Below, piece after piece: positions 9,601-17,837 of a DNA stretch of 64,000 bases. This DNA comes from Spirosoma endophyticum (GTDB lineage: Bacteria; Bacteroidota; Bacteroidia; Cytophagales; Spirosomataceae). The notes beneath the pieces were generated by a model, which did not search any database, had not been told where the DNA came from, and saw only the letters and a program-made list of their open reading frames with translations. The translations under genes were made by a program, and so were the position numbers. Each line of letters begins with the position of its first letter. The first letter of the stretch is position 1. The stretch covers positions 372,001-436,000 of the forward strand of contig NZ_FOLQ01000003.1 in the NCBI RefSeq assembly GCF_900112365.1, in the 5' to 3' direction.

Positions 9601-10131
9601 GACAACACGATTATCGGTACGCCATACCCGGATTTCTACTACGGCATGACCAACCGGTTTTCCTACAAAAACATAAGCCTGAGCATCAACCTGCAGGGTA
9701 GTAGTGGGAGTGAAGTCATCAGCACCGCCCGGAACATTACGCTACTCACCCGGTCGCGCAGCCGGACATTGTCTTCACAGGCAAATTACTGGAAATCAGA
9801 ACAGGACCCCGGCGATGGTGTGACCCCCCGGCCGAACGATGCCCCAACAGGCGGCATTCGTCTGGCCAACCAACGCTACGTTGATACCGGTACGTACCTA
9901 CGCATCAACAACATCACGCTTAGCTATCAATTACCCAGTGAACTGGTCAAGAAACTGTCCCTGAGTTCGATCCGGGTTTATACCAGTGCGAATAACCCGT
10001 TTCTGTTCACGAAAAATACGTCCTTCAATCCTGATGTCAGCAATACCGATAACGCGCTCACACCGGGTATCGATTTGAATAACTACCCACTGGCTAAAAG
10101 CTTCCTGTTTGGGTTAAATGTCACTTTTTGA
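6610..10131 (+). CDS. SusC/RagA-type TonB-dependent outer-membrane transporter with STN signalling domain
   Basis: An 1173-aa protein. In order it has a signal peptide (1-26, ending ARAQ), a secretin/TonB short N-terminal (STN) domain at about 46-113, a carboxypeptidase-regulatory-like beta domain at about 172-243 (IQGAVTDDKGEVLPGVSI onward), and a TonB-box-like DEIVVVGYGTVKRKDLTGSV at 250-269. The plug and a 22-strand type beta barrel follow, ending in the aromatic-terminated NVTF. The STN domain is the part that contacts FecR, so this transporter is expected to sense its substrate and switch on the upstream sigma factor. It pairs with the downstream SusD lipoprotein to import an oligosaccharide or related ligand, which is not identifiable here. 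Confidence 0.95.
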   Translation: MSQSLRAVLFFLLLPCLFLLSDAARAQTFAANYPQPPFQGEVTSTRLSLNEALAVLSKHHKVIFEFNDNLLKNKTVERSLLENKQSLEGKLERILIPFGLNYERYGKKSYLIFSPGNDNRPASDAKTTEKGVLKASADQGFLYNSLELKSGQDNYLKLSDIPVNPIQIADITIQGAVTDDKGEVLPGVSILLKGSQKGTTTDAQGRYKIDVPNTTATLIFSFVGYLSQEVSVGNKSTVDVVLKADNKTLDEIVVVGYGTVKRKDLTGSVGSVSTQEIKELAVARIDQALLGKVAGVQVKTVSGDPGAAPQIKIRGIGSISAGSNPLYVVDGFPIDNIQTLNPNDVESMDILKDASATAIYGSRGANGVIIINTKRGKTGKATISFDTYHGFQNVLKRPEFLNANQQAQYYFDGIRNRNIDNGNNVSGPFTGWAIPVPQTIQDVLSGKNTYNTDALDGVLRTAPQSQYQLSASGGSENVKYAISGEYFNQEGIILNSNFNRYSLRANIDAKLTNKLSVRMNFNTAYTDAKVVTASGPGGGDNDGIIAQATSAQPYYPLYNSDGSYFVYSNLDASTILLNPAALALEIQGKRKGMRVLGNVNLEYKFTDALSLNVMLGATSYNTRGSRFRPQIPAFYNNAAVGTDSSSNTLNWLTEYTVNYRKSFGKHNVTGLGGFTVQKETNESSFLASNRYPNNLVPTLSAVSGILTDGSSNLYQWSLISYLARVNYNYSDKYYLTASIRTDGSSRFGGNNKYGIFPSLALAWRISDENFLKSVQSLSELKLRVSYGETGNNNIGNYEHYPTINYEKYDLGGVAIGGYAPARPANPNLTWEKQKSFNIGLDASFFNRRLSMNLDHFQARNTDLLLNVNVPDITGFSTALQNIGEVKNTGWEFVLSTLNLQNKLVWSTDFNISTYKNKVVRLGVQGDPIISGRNITMIGQPIGMFYGFLTDGIFKTQADVDRGPVYNPGAADRSRPGDIRFVDVSGPNGTPDGIINNYDNTIIGTPYPDFYYGMTNRFSYKNISLSINLQGSSGSEVISTARNITLLTRSRSRTLSSQANYWKSEQDPGDGVTPRPNDAPTGGIRLANQRYVDTGTYLRINNITLSYQLPSELVKKLSLSSIRVYTSANNPFLFTKNTSFNPDVSNTDNALTPGIDLNNYPLAKSFLFGLNVTF

Positions 10132-10160
10132 TGTCAATTAGCCTGCAAAAAACTACGACG

Positions 10161-11600
10161 ATGAAAAAGATAGTTAGCCTTTTCGCATTGACATCGCTCC
10201 TGATGGTGTCGTGCAGTAAAGATTTTATTGAAATACCGCCCGTGTCGACCGTAAGCGTTGATGCGTTGTACAAAACAGACAAAGATTTTCAGGATGCAGT
10301 GGTGGCTACGTATAATACGTTACAGACGCAGTATCAGGATTTCTGGATATTTGGTGATGCCCGTGGCGATGACTCCCGGCAGGAAGTCGTTAAAACAGAC
10401 CCCTGGTATTTCTCGGATGCCTTCATCCTGAGCAGCGATAACGATTTGCTGAGAACGACCTGGCGTAACTACTACAACATCATCAACCGAACGAACACGA
10501 TTCTGACCAAAATCGGAAGTGCCGATGCGGCTGTTGTCCCCAACAAAGCACGGCATATTGCTGAAGCTAAGTTTTTGCGGGCGTTTGCGTATTTCGATCT
10601 GGTCAGAATATTCGGAGATGTCCCGCTGTTGACCAAGCCCGTGGCGACGGCTGAGGCTTATACGCAGGCTCGCGAAAAGGCCGACAAAATTTACGATGAG
10701 TTGATTATTAAGGACTTACTGGATGCCGAAAATGGCCTACCGGTAAAATATACCGGTGCCGATGTTGGGCGGGCCACGAAAGGAGCGGCCAAAGCGATCT
10801 TAGGGCGCGTTTATATGACCCGCAAAGATTTCGTGAAGGCTGAAGCTAAATTACAGGAAGTCACTACGTTAGGCTACTCGCTTTTAGCCAGCTATACTGA
10901 CCTGTTTGTCTATACAAAAGACGAACATCACAGCGAGTACATCTTTGATATTGAATATGAAGAAGGTATCGGCGAAGGCAGCGTTTTTACGAACCGGTTT
11001 TTCCCGAACTCAGCCGCAATGGCCGATGTCTTTGGCGTGAAAGGTGGCCTGACGGAGACAAACTCGCCTTCGCCCGCTTTGTTCGCCCTGTTTACGGTTG
11101 ACGATAAGCGCAAAGACATTACGGTACAAAAGGATTTCTTTCTCGATAGAAACGGCAATCCGGTCAAACTCCCGTCTGCTACGTCGCAGGCTTACACCAA
11201 AAAATACATTACTCCGGTGGGAACGGCCAACGATAGCCGGGCGAACTGGAAAGTGATACGTTACGCCGACGTGCTGCTGATGTATGCCGAAGCCCTGAAT
11301 GAAAACGGTAAAACCGCTCAGGCTCTTCCTTTTATCAATCAGGTTCGTACAAGGGCTGGACTGGCTGCCCTGAGCAATCTCACAAAAGATGAGTTACGGG
11401 AGAAAATTTATGTGGAGCGTCGGCTGGAACTATCCTTTGAAGGGGTTCGCTGGTTCGATCTGGTCAGAACAGGACGGGCGTTCGATACCCTGAAATCGCT
11501 TGGCATGAAAGACTACATGACGGTTTTCGCCATTCCACTGGGCCAGGTTCAACTGATTAATAACCGAACCTTATTTCCGCAAAATCCGGGATATGAGTAA
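10161..11600 (+). CDS. SusD/RagB-family outer-membrane nutrient-binding lipoprotein
   Basis: This is 479 aa from ATG 10161. An in-frame TTG/ATG at 10128-10131 would extend it into the SusC stop, but it would put a non-signal stretch before the lipoprotein leader, so 10161 is preferred. The lipobox LMVSC gives Cys18. The protein has the SusD N-terminal helical pattern (FQDAVVATYNTLQTQY; AEAKFLRAFAYFDLVRIFGDVPL) and the C-terminal RagB pattern (ADVLLMYAEALNE, FINQVRTRAGL, ERRLELSFEGVRWFDLVRTG). It forms the lid of the SusCD transporter on the cell surface. Ligand specificity cannot be inferred. Confidence 0.95.
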   Translation: MKKIVSLFALTSLLMVSCSKDFIEIPPVSTVSVDALYKTDKDFQDAVVATYNTLQTQYQDFWIFGDARGDDSRQEVVKTDPWYFSDAFILSSDNDLLRTTWRNYYNIINRTNTILTKIGSADAAVVPNKARHIAEAKFLRAFAYFDLVRIFGDVPLLTKPVATAEAYTQAREKADKIYDELIIKDLLDAENGLPVKYTGADVGRATKGAAKAILGRVYMTRKDFVKAEAKLQEVTTLGYSLLASYTDLFVYTKDEHHSEYIFDIEYEEGIGEGSVFTNRFFPNSAAMADVFGVKGGLTETNSPSPALFALFTVDDKRKDITVQKDFFLDRNGNPVKLPSATSQAYTKKYITPVGTANDSRANWKVIRYADVLLMYAEALNENGKTAQALPFINQVRTRAGLAALSNLTKDELREKIYVERRLELSFEGVRWFDLVRTGRAFDTLKSLGMKDYMTVFAIPLGQVQLINNRTLFPQNPGYE

Positions 11601-11689
11601 GTAATAGACCTGTTGATTCTGGCAAACAATAGATTTCAGAAGCCTCATTCCCAATGACCTAACGTGGGCTTTTATGCTCACACATACTT

Positions 11690-13879
11690 ATGGAAAGAAG
11701 AAATTTCATTAAAACCACGGGCCTCATCGGAGGTGCTTACGCGCTGTCGGTTCCTGCTGCGCTGGCAACTACATCGTCCCTAACCAATAGCGTAGCGCCG
11801 GAAGCCACATTCTGGCTCGACGGGCCAATGCGCTGGGCACAACTTGCCTTTGTGGAACGCGATCCCGGCCACTACGATCCTGATTTCTGGCTCAACTACT
11901 TCAAAAAAATTCATGCCGATGGGGCGCTGTTAAGTGCCGGTGGTATTGTAGCCTTTTACCCGACAAAAATTCCGCTCCATCATCGCAGTGATTTTATGGG
12001 CAATTCCGATACGTTGGGCTACCTGGTGGAGGGCTGCAAAAAACAGGGCATGAAGATCATGCTACGTACCGACCCCCATGCTGCCCGGCAGGATGTATAC
12101 GACGCTCACCCCGACTGGATTGCTGTAACCGTAGATGGAAAGCCTCGTCGTCACTGGGCGAATCCGGATTTGTGGGTCACCTGCGCGCTAGGGCCTTATA
12201 ATTTTGATTTTATGACGCAGGTGAATCAGGAAATCATGGAGAAATTCCAGCCCGAAGGCATTTTCTCGAATCGCTGGCATGGGCATGACATCTGCTACTG
12301 CGAACACTGCAAAACCAATTTCAAAGCGGCTTCGGGCCTGGAATTGCCCAAGGCCGCCGACAAACTCGATCCAACGTACCGGAAATGGGCCGACTGGAAA
12401 ATGAAACGCCTGCGGGAAGTTTGGTCGGTATGGGATGCGGGTATTCGCAAACAAAAACCGTCGGCCCGCTTCATTCCCAACGGTTTCCCGGATAAAGTCA
12501 TGACGGGTAAAGAAGCCGATCTGTTCTTCGCTGATCAGCAGGCGCGAAAGGGATTGACGGCACCATGGGCGAATGGGAAAGGGGCCAAAGAACTCCGTTC
12601 GACGCTGGGCCTGAAACCGCTGATTGGCATTTTTAGCGTGGGTATCGAAGAGGAATACCGCTGGAAGGATTCGGTACAGAGTGACGCCGAAATCCGGATT
12701 TGGGTGGCCGAAGGAACCGCCAACGGTATGCGTCCCTGCTTTGTAAAATTCGGTGGTGACATCTACGACAAACGGTGGATGGAGTCTGTTGCCAAACTTT
12801 ACGAAGGCTACTACAAAAATGAGAAATACCTGCGTAACACGGCACCCATGGCGCGTGTTGGCGTCATGTATTCGGAGCAAACCGACCGCAATTACGGCGG
12901 AAAACCCTGGCAGCAAAAAAGCAGTGACCACTTAGACGGCGTTTACCATAACCTTGTCGAGAGTCGGATTCCGTTCGACATGGTAAACGATCGGTTGCTG
13001 ACGCCCGAAGATCTGAAGCGATTTAAGTTGCTGATTCTGCCCAACATTGCCGCTCTTTCTGACGCCCAATGCAAACAAATACAGGCGTTTGTGGCCAATG
13101 GCGGCAGCATTGTTTCGACTTTCGAAACATCGCTTTACGATGAAGAAGGCAAACAACGGGCTGATTTTGGGCTGGCCAGTTTATTTGGCGTTTCGTATGA
13201 TCAGAAAGTAGAAGGACCGCTACGTAACAGCTATCTTCAGCTACGTAACGATGCCAAAAACAGCCAGACGCAACTGATCCTGAAAGGACTGGATGATACG
13301 CCCCGTATCATCAACACGATTTATAAAGTCAATGTAAAACCAACGGCTAACGCTACGTTCCCCAGCCCAATTACGCTCATTCCTACGTACCCTGATTTGC
13401 CAATGGAGGATGTCTATCCACGGGTAGCGGAAACCGATACACGCGAACTGTATCTACGGCAGGTTGGCAAAGGCAGGGTGGCCTATATTCCCGGCGATCT
13501 GGACCGTTCGTTCTGGCAGATGCTAGGCGTTGATCATGGGCAACTGCTGAGCAATGTGATCAACTGGGCACTTGATGAGGAACCCATTGCTGCGGTAACT
13601 GGACCGGGCGTGATTGATGTCAATGTATGGCGTCAGGATAAGTCGATGACCGTCCACTTGGTAAACCTGACCAACCCCATGATGATGAAAGGGCCTTTCC
13701 GGGAGTTGATTCCCGTTGAAGCCCAGGTTTCGGTACAGGTTCCGGTGGGGGCAAAAGTTACCGGGGTGAAGCTACTTATGAGTGGGCAAAGCCCTAAATT
13801 TGAGCTTAAAGGCGGAAAAGTGACTGTAAACGTGCCCAAAATTCTCGATCACGAGATTGTCGCACTGGATTTGGCGTAA
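11690..13879 (+). CDS. Tat-exported GHL6-type hypothetical glycosyl hydrolase with beta-galactosidase trimerisation-like domain
   Basis: A 729-aa protein whose N-terminus (ERRNFIKTTG, then a hydrophobic run ending PAALA) is a twin-arginine signal. Residues about 40-380 resemble the GHL6/hypothetical glycoside hydrolase barrel. A Cys-rich motif C202-x-C204-x2-C207 lies in the segment HDICYCEHCKTNF. Residues about 385-620 resemble the class-I-glutaminase-like trimerisation domain of GH42 beta-galactosidases (FKLLILPNIAALSD; ANGGSIVSTFETSLYDEEG). It is a paralogue of the protein at 17838, which instead has a Sec signal. A periplasmic glycosidase role is inferred; the catalytic residues and substrate are unknown. 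Confidence 0.7.
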   Translation: MERRNFIKTTGLIGGAYALSVPAALATTSSLTNSVAPEATFWLDGPMRWAQLAFVERDPGHYDPDFWLNYFKKIHADGALLSAGGIVAFYPTKIPLHHRSDFMGNSDTLGYLVEGCKKQGMKIMLRTDPHAARQDVYDAHPDWIAVTVDGKPRRHWANPDLWVTCALGPYNFDFMTQVNQEIMEKFQPEGIFSNRWHGHDICYCEHCKTNFKAASGLELPKAADKLDPTYRKWADWKMKRLREVWSVWDAGIRKQKPSARFIPNGFPDKVMTGKEADLFFADQQARKGLTAPWANGKGAKELRSTLGLKPLIGIFSVGIEEEYRWKDSVQSDAEIRIWVAEGTANGMRPCFVKFGGDIYDKRWMESVAKLYEGYYKNEKYLRNTAPMARVGVMYSEQTDRNYGGKPWQQKSSDHLDGVYHNLVESRIPFDMVNDRLLTPEDLKRFKLLILPNIAALSDAQCKQIQAFVANGGSIVSTFETSLYDEEGKQRADFGLASLFGVSYDQKVEGPLRNSYLQLRNDAKNSQTQLILKGLDDTPRIINTIYKVNVKPTANATFPSPITLIPTYPDLPMEDVYPRVAETDTRELYLRQVGKGRVAYIPGDLDRSFWQMLGVDHGQLLSNVINWALDEEPIAAVTGPGVIDVNVWRQDKSMTVHLVNLTNPMMMKGPFRELIPVEAQVSVQVPVGAKVTGVKLLMSGQSPKFELKGGKVTVNVPKILDHEIVALDLA

Positions 13880-13890
13880 CGTAATGGTTT

Positions 13891-13930
13891 ATGGTGTGGT
13901 ATCGGGCTCTTAAATCTGATATCACACCAT
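13891..13930 (+). terminator. Hairpin after GHL6 gene
   Basis: The arms 13891-13903 and 13918-13930 are complementary over 12 of 13 bases, with a 14-nt loop. There is no downstream T-run, so a partial terminator or mRNA-end stabiliser is possible. It lies in the 91-nt gap between the glycosidase-like gene and the permease gene. Confidence 0.45.
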
Positions 13931-13970
13931 CCTCATAGAACCGTAATTTTTCATTAACTGAATACACCTC

Positions 13971-15740
13971 ATGGTCTGGAAACAAGTTATTGATCCATTT
14001 AACAGTATCGCTTTATCCGTACTAGTGGCGGCCGTGCCTATCCTGTTCATTTTCTGGGCGCTGATCATCAAAAAAATGAAGGGGTATCAGGCCAGTTTGA
14101 TCGCTACCGGCCTGGCCATGATCATTGCCATTGTGGTCTATGGAATGCCCGTAAAACTGGCCCTATTATCGGCGACGCATGGCGCGGTATACGGCTTGTT
14201 TCCTATTTGCTGGCTGGTGCTGATGGCCGTTTTTCTCTTCAATGTTACCGTGAAGAGCGGCCAGTTCGAGATCATTAAATTTTTTATGGCCTCCATTACG
14301 TCCGACCGGCGGTTGCAGGCGTTGTTGATTGCCTTTTCGTTCGGGTCGTTTCTGGAGGGTACCGCTGGATTTGGGGCGCCCGTTGCCATCACAGCGGCCA
14401 TGCTTGTTGGACTGGGATTCAATCCGCTCTATGCGTCTGGTATTTGTCTGATTGCTAATACGGCACCGGTTGCGTTTGGATCTATTGGTATTCCCATTAC
14501 AGTGGCTTCGCAGGTATCAGGTATTCCAGAATTGCCGATTTCGCAGATGGTAGGACGGACGTTACCGATTTTGTCGATTATGTTGCCTTTCTATCTGGTT
14601 ACCATCATTGCCGGATTCAAAAAAGCCCAGGAAATATGGCCTGCCGTACTGGTGTCGGGTATCTCATTCGCTTTCCTGCAGTATTTCTCCTCGAACTTTC
14701 TGGGACCAGCGTTACCCGACGTTATTGCCGGTCTTGGTTCGATTGTGTGCCTGATGGCCTTCCTAAGGGTCTGGAAACCTAAAACGGTCTGGCGTTTTGC
14801 CAATGAACCCGCTGCTACGTTCAATCCTGATATCAGCTACACAAATGGGCAGTTTATCCGGGCTTGGTCGCCCTTTATTGTCCTGACGATCATGGTCATA
14901 GCCTGGGGTGTACAACCGATTAAGGACGTACTGAATGCGTCCGGGATGGCTCAGTTTGAATTCCCGGGACTACACAACGCCATTCAGGGCGAAGACGGGA
15001 ATCTGTTGCCCAAGCTCTTTAAGTTCAATTACTTATCGGCGGCTGGAACGGCCATTATGATTGCGGGTCTGATCGCCATTCCGCTGGTGGGACTAACATA
15101 TCGGGAAGGCTTAAACGTGTTTGGGGCTACGTTAAATCAGCTCAAGTTCCCGATCCTTACGATTGCTGCGGTATTAGCGTTCGCTTATATTCTGAATGAT
15201 TCCGGCATTACGCTTACACTGGCCGAAGTACTTGCCAATACGGGCTTCCTGTTCCCATTTTTTGCGCCTGTCCTAGGTTGGTTGGGCGTGTTCATTACCG
15301 GCTCCGATACATCGGCCAATGCGTTGTTTAGCAAACTTCAATACGCGACGGCCCAATCCATTGGCGTTGATCCGGTCGTGACCGTGGCTGCCAATATATC
15401 AGGCGGGGTTGTAGGTAAAATGATTTCGCCACAATCCATCGCCGTAGCCGCAGCCGCAGGTAATCTGGTGGGTAAAGAATCGGAGCTGTTCCGGTTCACA
15501 GTGAAGCACAGTTTCTACATGCTGATTTTTATCTGTTTCATTGTACTGGCGCAGGCCTACGTAGTGAAATGGATAATTCCCGTCTACGAAATGCTCGGTA
15601 GTAAGAAAGCAACCGCTTTGCCTGATCTCACGAAAGGCTACACCTATCTGTTGATTTTGGGCGTATTGTTAGCCGTTATCGCCACGACGATTATGGCCAC
15701 CGCTAAAAAGAAAGAACCAACTCCTGATTTAGTCAATTAA
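13971..15740 (+). CDS. lctP: L-lactate permease family transporter (LctP/LldP)
   Basis: A 589-aa polytopic inner-membrane protein with about 13 hydrophobic segments. It has the family hallmarks SFGSFLEGTAGFGAPVAIT, ANTAPVAFGSIGIP and, near the end, ITGSDTSANALFSKLQ with NISGGVVGKMISPQSIAVA. Known members take up lactate or glycolate with protons. Its position between the GHL6 gene and genes for a TIM-barrel isomerase, a hydroxyacid dehydrogenase and a glycerate kinase suggests import of a hydroxy-monocarboxylate made in the periplasm. The exact substrate is inference. Confidence 0.9.
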   Translation: MVWKQVIDPFNSIALSVLVAAVPILFIFWALIIKKMKGYQASLIATGLAMIIAIVVYGMPVKLALLSATHGAVYGLFPICWLVLMAVFLFNVTVKSGQFEIIKFFMASITSDRRLQALLIAFSFGSFLEGTAGFGAPVAITAAMLVGLGFNPLYASGICLIANTAPVAFGSIGIPITVASQVSGIPELPISQMVGRTLPILSIMLPFYLVTIIAGFKKAQEIWPAVLVSGISFAFLQYFSSNFLGPALPDVIAGLGSIVCLMAFLRVWKPKTVWRFANEPAATFNPDISYTNGQFIRAWSPFIVLTIMVIAWGVQPIKDVLNASGMAQFEFPGLHNAIQGEDGNLLPKLFKFNYLSAAGTAIMIAGLIAIPLVGLTYREGLNVFGATLNQLKFPILTIAAVLAFAYILNDSGITLTLAEVLANTGFLFPFFAPVLGWLGVFITGSDTSANALFSKLQYATAQSIGVDPVVTVAANISGGVVGKMISPQSIAVAAAAGNLVGKESELFRFTVKHSFYMLIFICFIVLAQAYVVKWIIPVYEMLGSKKATALPDLTKGYTYLLILGVLLAVIATTIMATAKKKEPTPDLVN

Positions 15741-15760
15741 CGTTTGCCCCCTCAATAAGC

Positions 15761-16672
15761 ATGAACGCTCCGCTTTGCAATTACATGAAAGTTGGTCTGG
15801 TTCATTTCATGGCGTTTCCTGAAACCATGAAAGGCGAAGGCCCAGTGCTGGAAACCATTAAAAAAGTTGTGCTGGATACGTATTTCGATGCTATAGAAAT
15901 TACTACAGTTAAAGATTCCGACGTTCGGAAGAAAGTAAAAAACCTGCTGGAATCGTCGCATATGACGGTTGCGTATGCCGCACAACCCCGCTTGTTGACC
16001 ACGGGCCTCAATCTGAACGACACCAACGAAGAAGGCCGCCAACGGGCGCTCGCGAATGTAAAAGAAGGCATCGACGAAGCCTATGAAATTGGTGCTACAG
16101 GCTATTCATTTCTGAGCGGCAAATACGACGAAGCCCGCAGAGAGGAAGCTTTCGACCTGCTCGTAAAATCGACGAATGAAATCTGCGCGTACACCAAAAG
16201 CAAAGGTGACATGAAGGTTTCGCTGGAAGTGTTTGATTACGATGTCGATAAACGATCGCTGATTGGTCCGGCTGATTTGGCGTTACGTTATGTTCAGGAA
16301 GTTCGGAAAGAGCACGATCATTTCGGGCTGATGGTCGATTTGAGCCATATTCCGCTGATTCACGAAACAATTGAAGAGTCGCTGTTGCCCGTGAAAGAGT
16401 ATATCACCCACGCCCACATTGGCAACTGTGTCGTCAAAAGCCCGGACATGCCCGCTTATGGCGACGTTCATCCGCGCTTTGGTTTCCCGAACGGCGAAAA
16501 CGACGTAGCGGAAGTGACGCATTACCTGAAAGTGCTGCTGGACATCGGCTATTTGAATACCGAAAACCCGCCGATCGTCAGCTTTGAAGTGAAGCCGTTT
16601 GGCGATGAAGACCCGGATGTCGTTATTGCCAACGCAAAACGCACCCTGAATGCCGCCTGGGCGAAAGTGTAA
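15761..16672 (+). CDS. Xylose-isomerase-like TIM barrel sugar isomerase/epimerase
   Basis: A 303-aa AP endonuclease family 2/xylose-isomerase-like barrel. The expected metal ligands appear in order: Glu in VSLEVFDYD, Asp in GLMVDLSHIP, His in ITHAHIGNC, and Glu in VSFEVKPFG. It starts 20 nt after the permease gene and is followed by a hydroxypyruvate-reductase-like gene, so a hydroxypyruvate- or ketose-isomerase role is plausible. A second possible start is Met9 (ATG 15785). The family covers many substrates and the reaction cannot be fixed from sequence. Confidence 0.8.
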   Translation: MNAPLCNYMKVGLVHFMAFPETMKGEGPVLETIKKVVLDTYFDAIEITTVKDSDVRKKVKNLLESSHMTVAYAAQPRLLTTGLNLNDTNEEGRQRALANVKEGIDEAYEIGATGYSFLSGKYDEARREEAFDLLVKSTNEICAYTKSKGDMKVSLEVFDYDVDKRSLIGPADLALRYVQEVRKEHDHFGLMVDLSHIPLIHETIEESLLPVKEYITHAHIGNCVVKSPDMPAYGDVHPRFGFPNGENDVAEVTHYLKVLLDIGYLNTENPPIVSFEVKPFGDEDPDVVIANAKRTLNAAWAKV

Positions 16673-16677
16673 GAGTG

Positions 16678-16728
16678 ACCTCACCCCCAACCCCTCTTCT
16701 GTTTTAGGAGAGGGGTTGGGGGTGAGGT
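16678..16728. repeat. GC-rich hairpin with CCCCCAACCCC core
   Basis: Arms of about 23 bp (from 16678 to about 16700 against 16706 to 16728, one G-T pair) enclose a 5-nt loop GTTTT. The core CCCCCAACCCC is shared with the inverted repeat at 1-70. It starts 6 nt after the TIM-barrel gene and may end or stabilise that transcript. It lacks a following T-run. Confidence 0.75.
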
Positions 16729-16765
16729 GAACTACTGAAATTTATAAAACAAGAAAAATTCAACG

Positions 16766-17725
16766 ATGAAGATTGTCGTATTAGATGGTTATACGCTGAA
16801 TCCCGGCGACTTATCCTGGGACGGTTTGGAGAAGCTGGGTGACGTAACGGTGTACGACCGGACCCCCGCCGATAACGTGGTGGAGCGGGCGCAGGATGCC
16901 GAAATCGTTTTCACCAACAAAACGCCACTGGGAGAGGATATTTTAGCCCAGTTGCCCAAACTAAAATTCATTGGCGTTCTGGCTACCGGCTATAACATTA
17001 TCAATACGGACGTAGCGAAAAAGAACGGTGTCATTGTCAGCAACGTGCCGGGCTATGGTACCGCGTCGGTGGTTCAGTTGACGTTTGCGCTGCTGCTCGA
17101 ACTGACCCAACACGTTAAGCATCACAGTGATGCAGTTCGAGAAGGGAAATGGGCGAAGTCGATCGACTGGTGTTTTTGGGACTATCCGCTGGTTGAGCTG
17201 GAAGGTAAAACAATGGGAATTATTGGTTTTGGCAGCATTGGGGAGAAAGTTGCCGACATTGCTACTGCCTTTGGTATGAACGTTATCGGTTCCAAACGAA
17301 ATCGTACCGATCAGTCGCACCGGAAGAATTTCAAGTGGGCCAAGATCCCCGAACTACTGGCCGAATCGGACGTCGTGAGCATTCATACGCCGTTAGTGCC
17401 TGAAACACAGGGGCTCATAAACAAGGAAAATTTGGCCCTGATGAAACCCTCGGCGTTTCTGCTAAATACGTCCAGAGGTCCCATTATCGTGGATCAGGAT
17501 CTGGCCGATGCGCTGAACAACGGCGTTATTGCCGGCGCGGGCATTGATGTCTTATCCAAAGAACCACCCAACGCCGATAATCCGCTGTTTACCGCAAAAA
17601 ACTGCTTGATCACCCCGCACATTGCCTGGGCAACGTTGGAAGCCAGAACCCGGTTAATGGCCATTACGGTCGATAACCTGGCTGCATTTATGGATGGGAA
17701 ACCCGTTAACGTAGTCAATAAGTAA
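16766..17725 (+). CDS. D-2-hydroxyacid dehydrogenase (glycerate dehydrogenase/hydroxypyruvate reductase type)
   Basis: A 319-aa NAD(P)-dependent enzyme. The nucleotide-binding motif is GIIGFGSIGEKVADIA. The catalytic Arg lies in NTSRGPIIVDQDLADAL, the Glu in GIDVLSKEPP and the His in TPHIAWATLEARTRL. The HIAWAT form is typical of hydroxypyruvate reductase/glycerate dehydrogenase rather than phosphoglycerate dehydrogenase, and there is no ACT domain. With the glycerate kinase at 20044 it could convert hydroxypyruvate to D-glycerate and on to phosphoglycerate. It acts in the cytoplasm. Confidence 0.9.
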   Translation: MKIVVLDGYTLNPGDLSWDGLEKLGDVTVYDRTPADNVVERAQDAEIVFTNKTPLGEDILAQLPKLKFIGVLATGYNIINTDVAKKNGVIVSNVPGYGTASVVQLTFALLLELTQHVKHHSDAVREGKWAKSIDWCFWDYPLVELEGKTMGIIGFGSIGEKVADIATAFGMNVIGSKRNRTDQSHRKNFKWAKIPELLAESDVVSIHTPLVPETQGLINKENLALMKPSAFLLNTSRGPIIVDQDLADALNNGVIAGAGIDVLSKEPPNADNPLFTAKNCLITPHIAWATLEARTRLMAITVDNLAAFMDGKPVNVVNK

Positions 17726-17837
17726 GTACAACTGCTTATAGAAATTACCCTAATCGGACGTTTGTTCGCTTCCCGGCGAGCGAATGCCCTGGTCCTCGTA
17801 TTGTGCCTTTTTTTGCCTAAAACCAGTTGCCTAAACC

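Noticed and set aside
12188-12931. Antisense frame of about 247 codons over the GHL6 gene
   Set aside because: No domain-like motif and it overlaps a coding region in full; a shadow frame.
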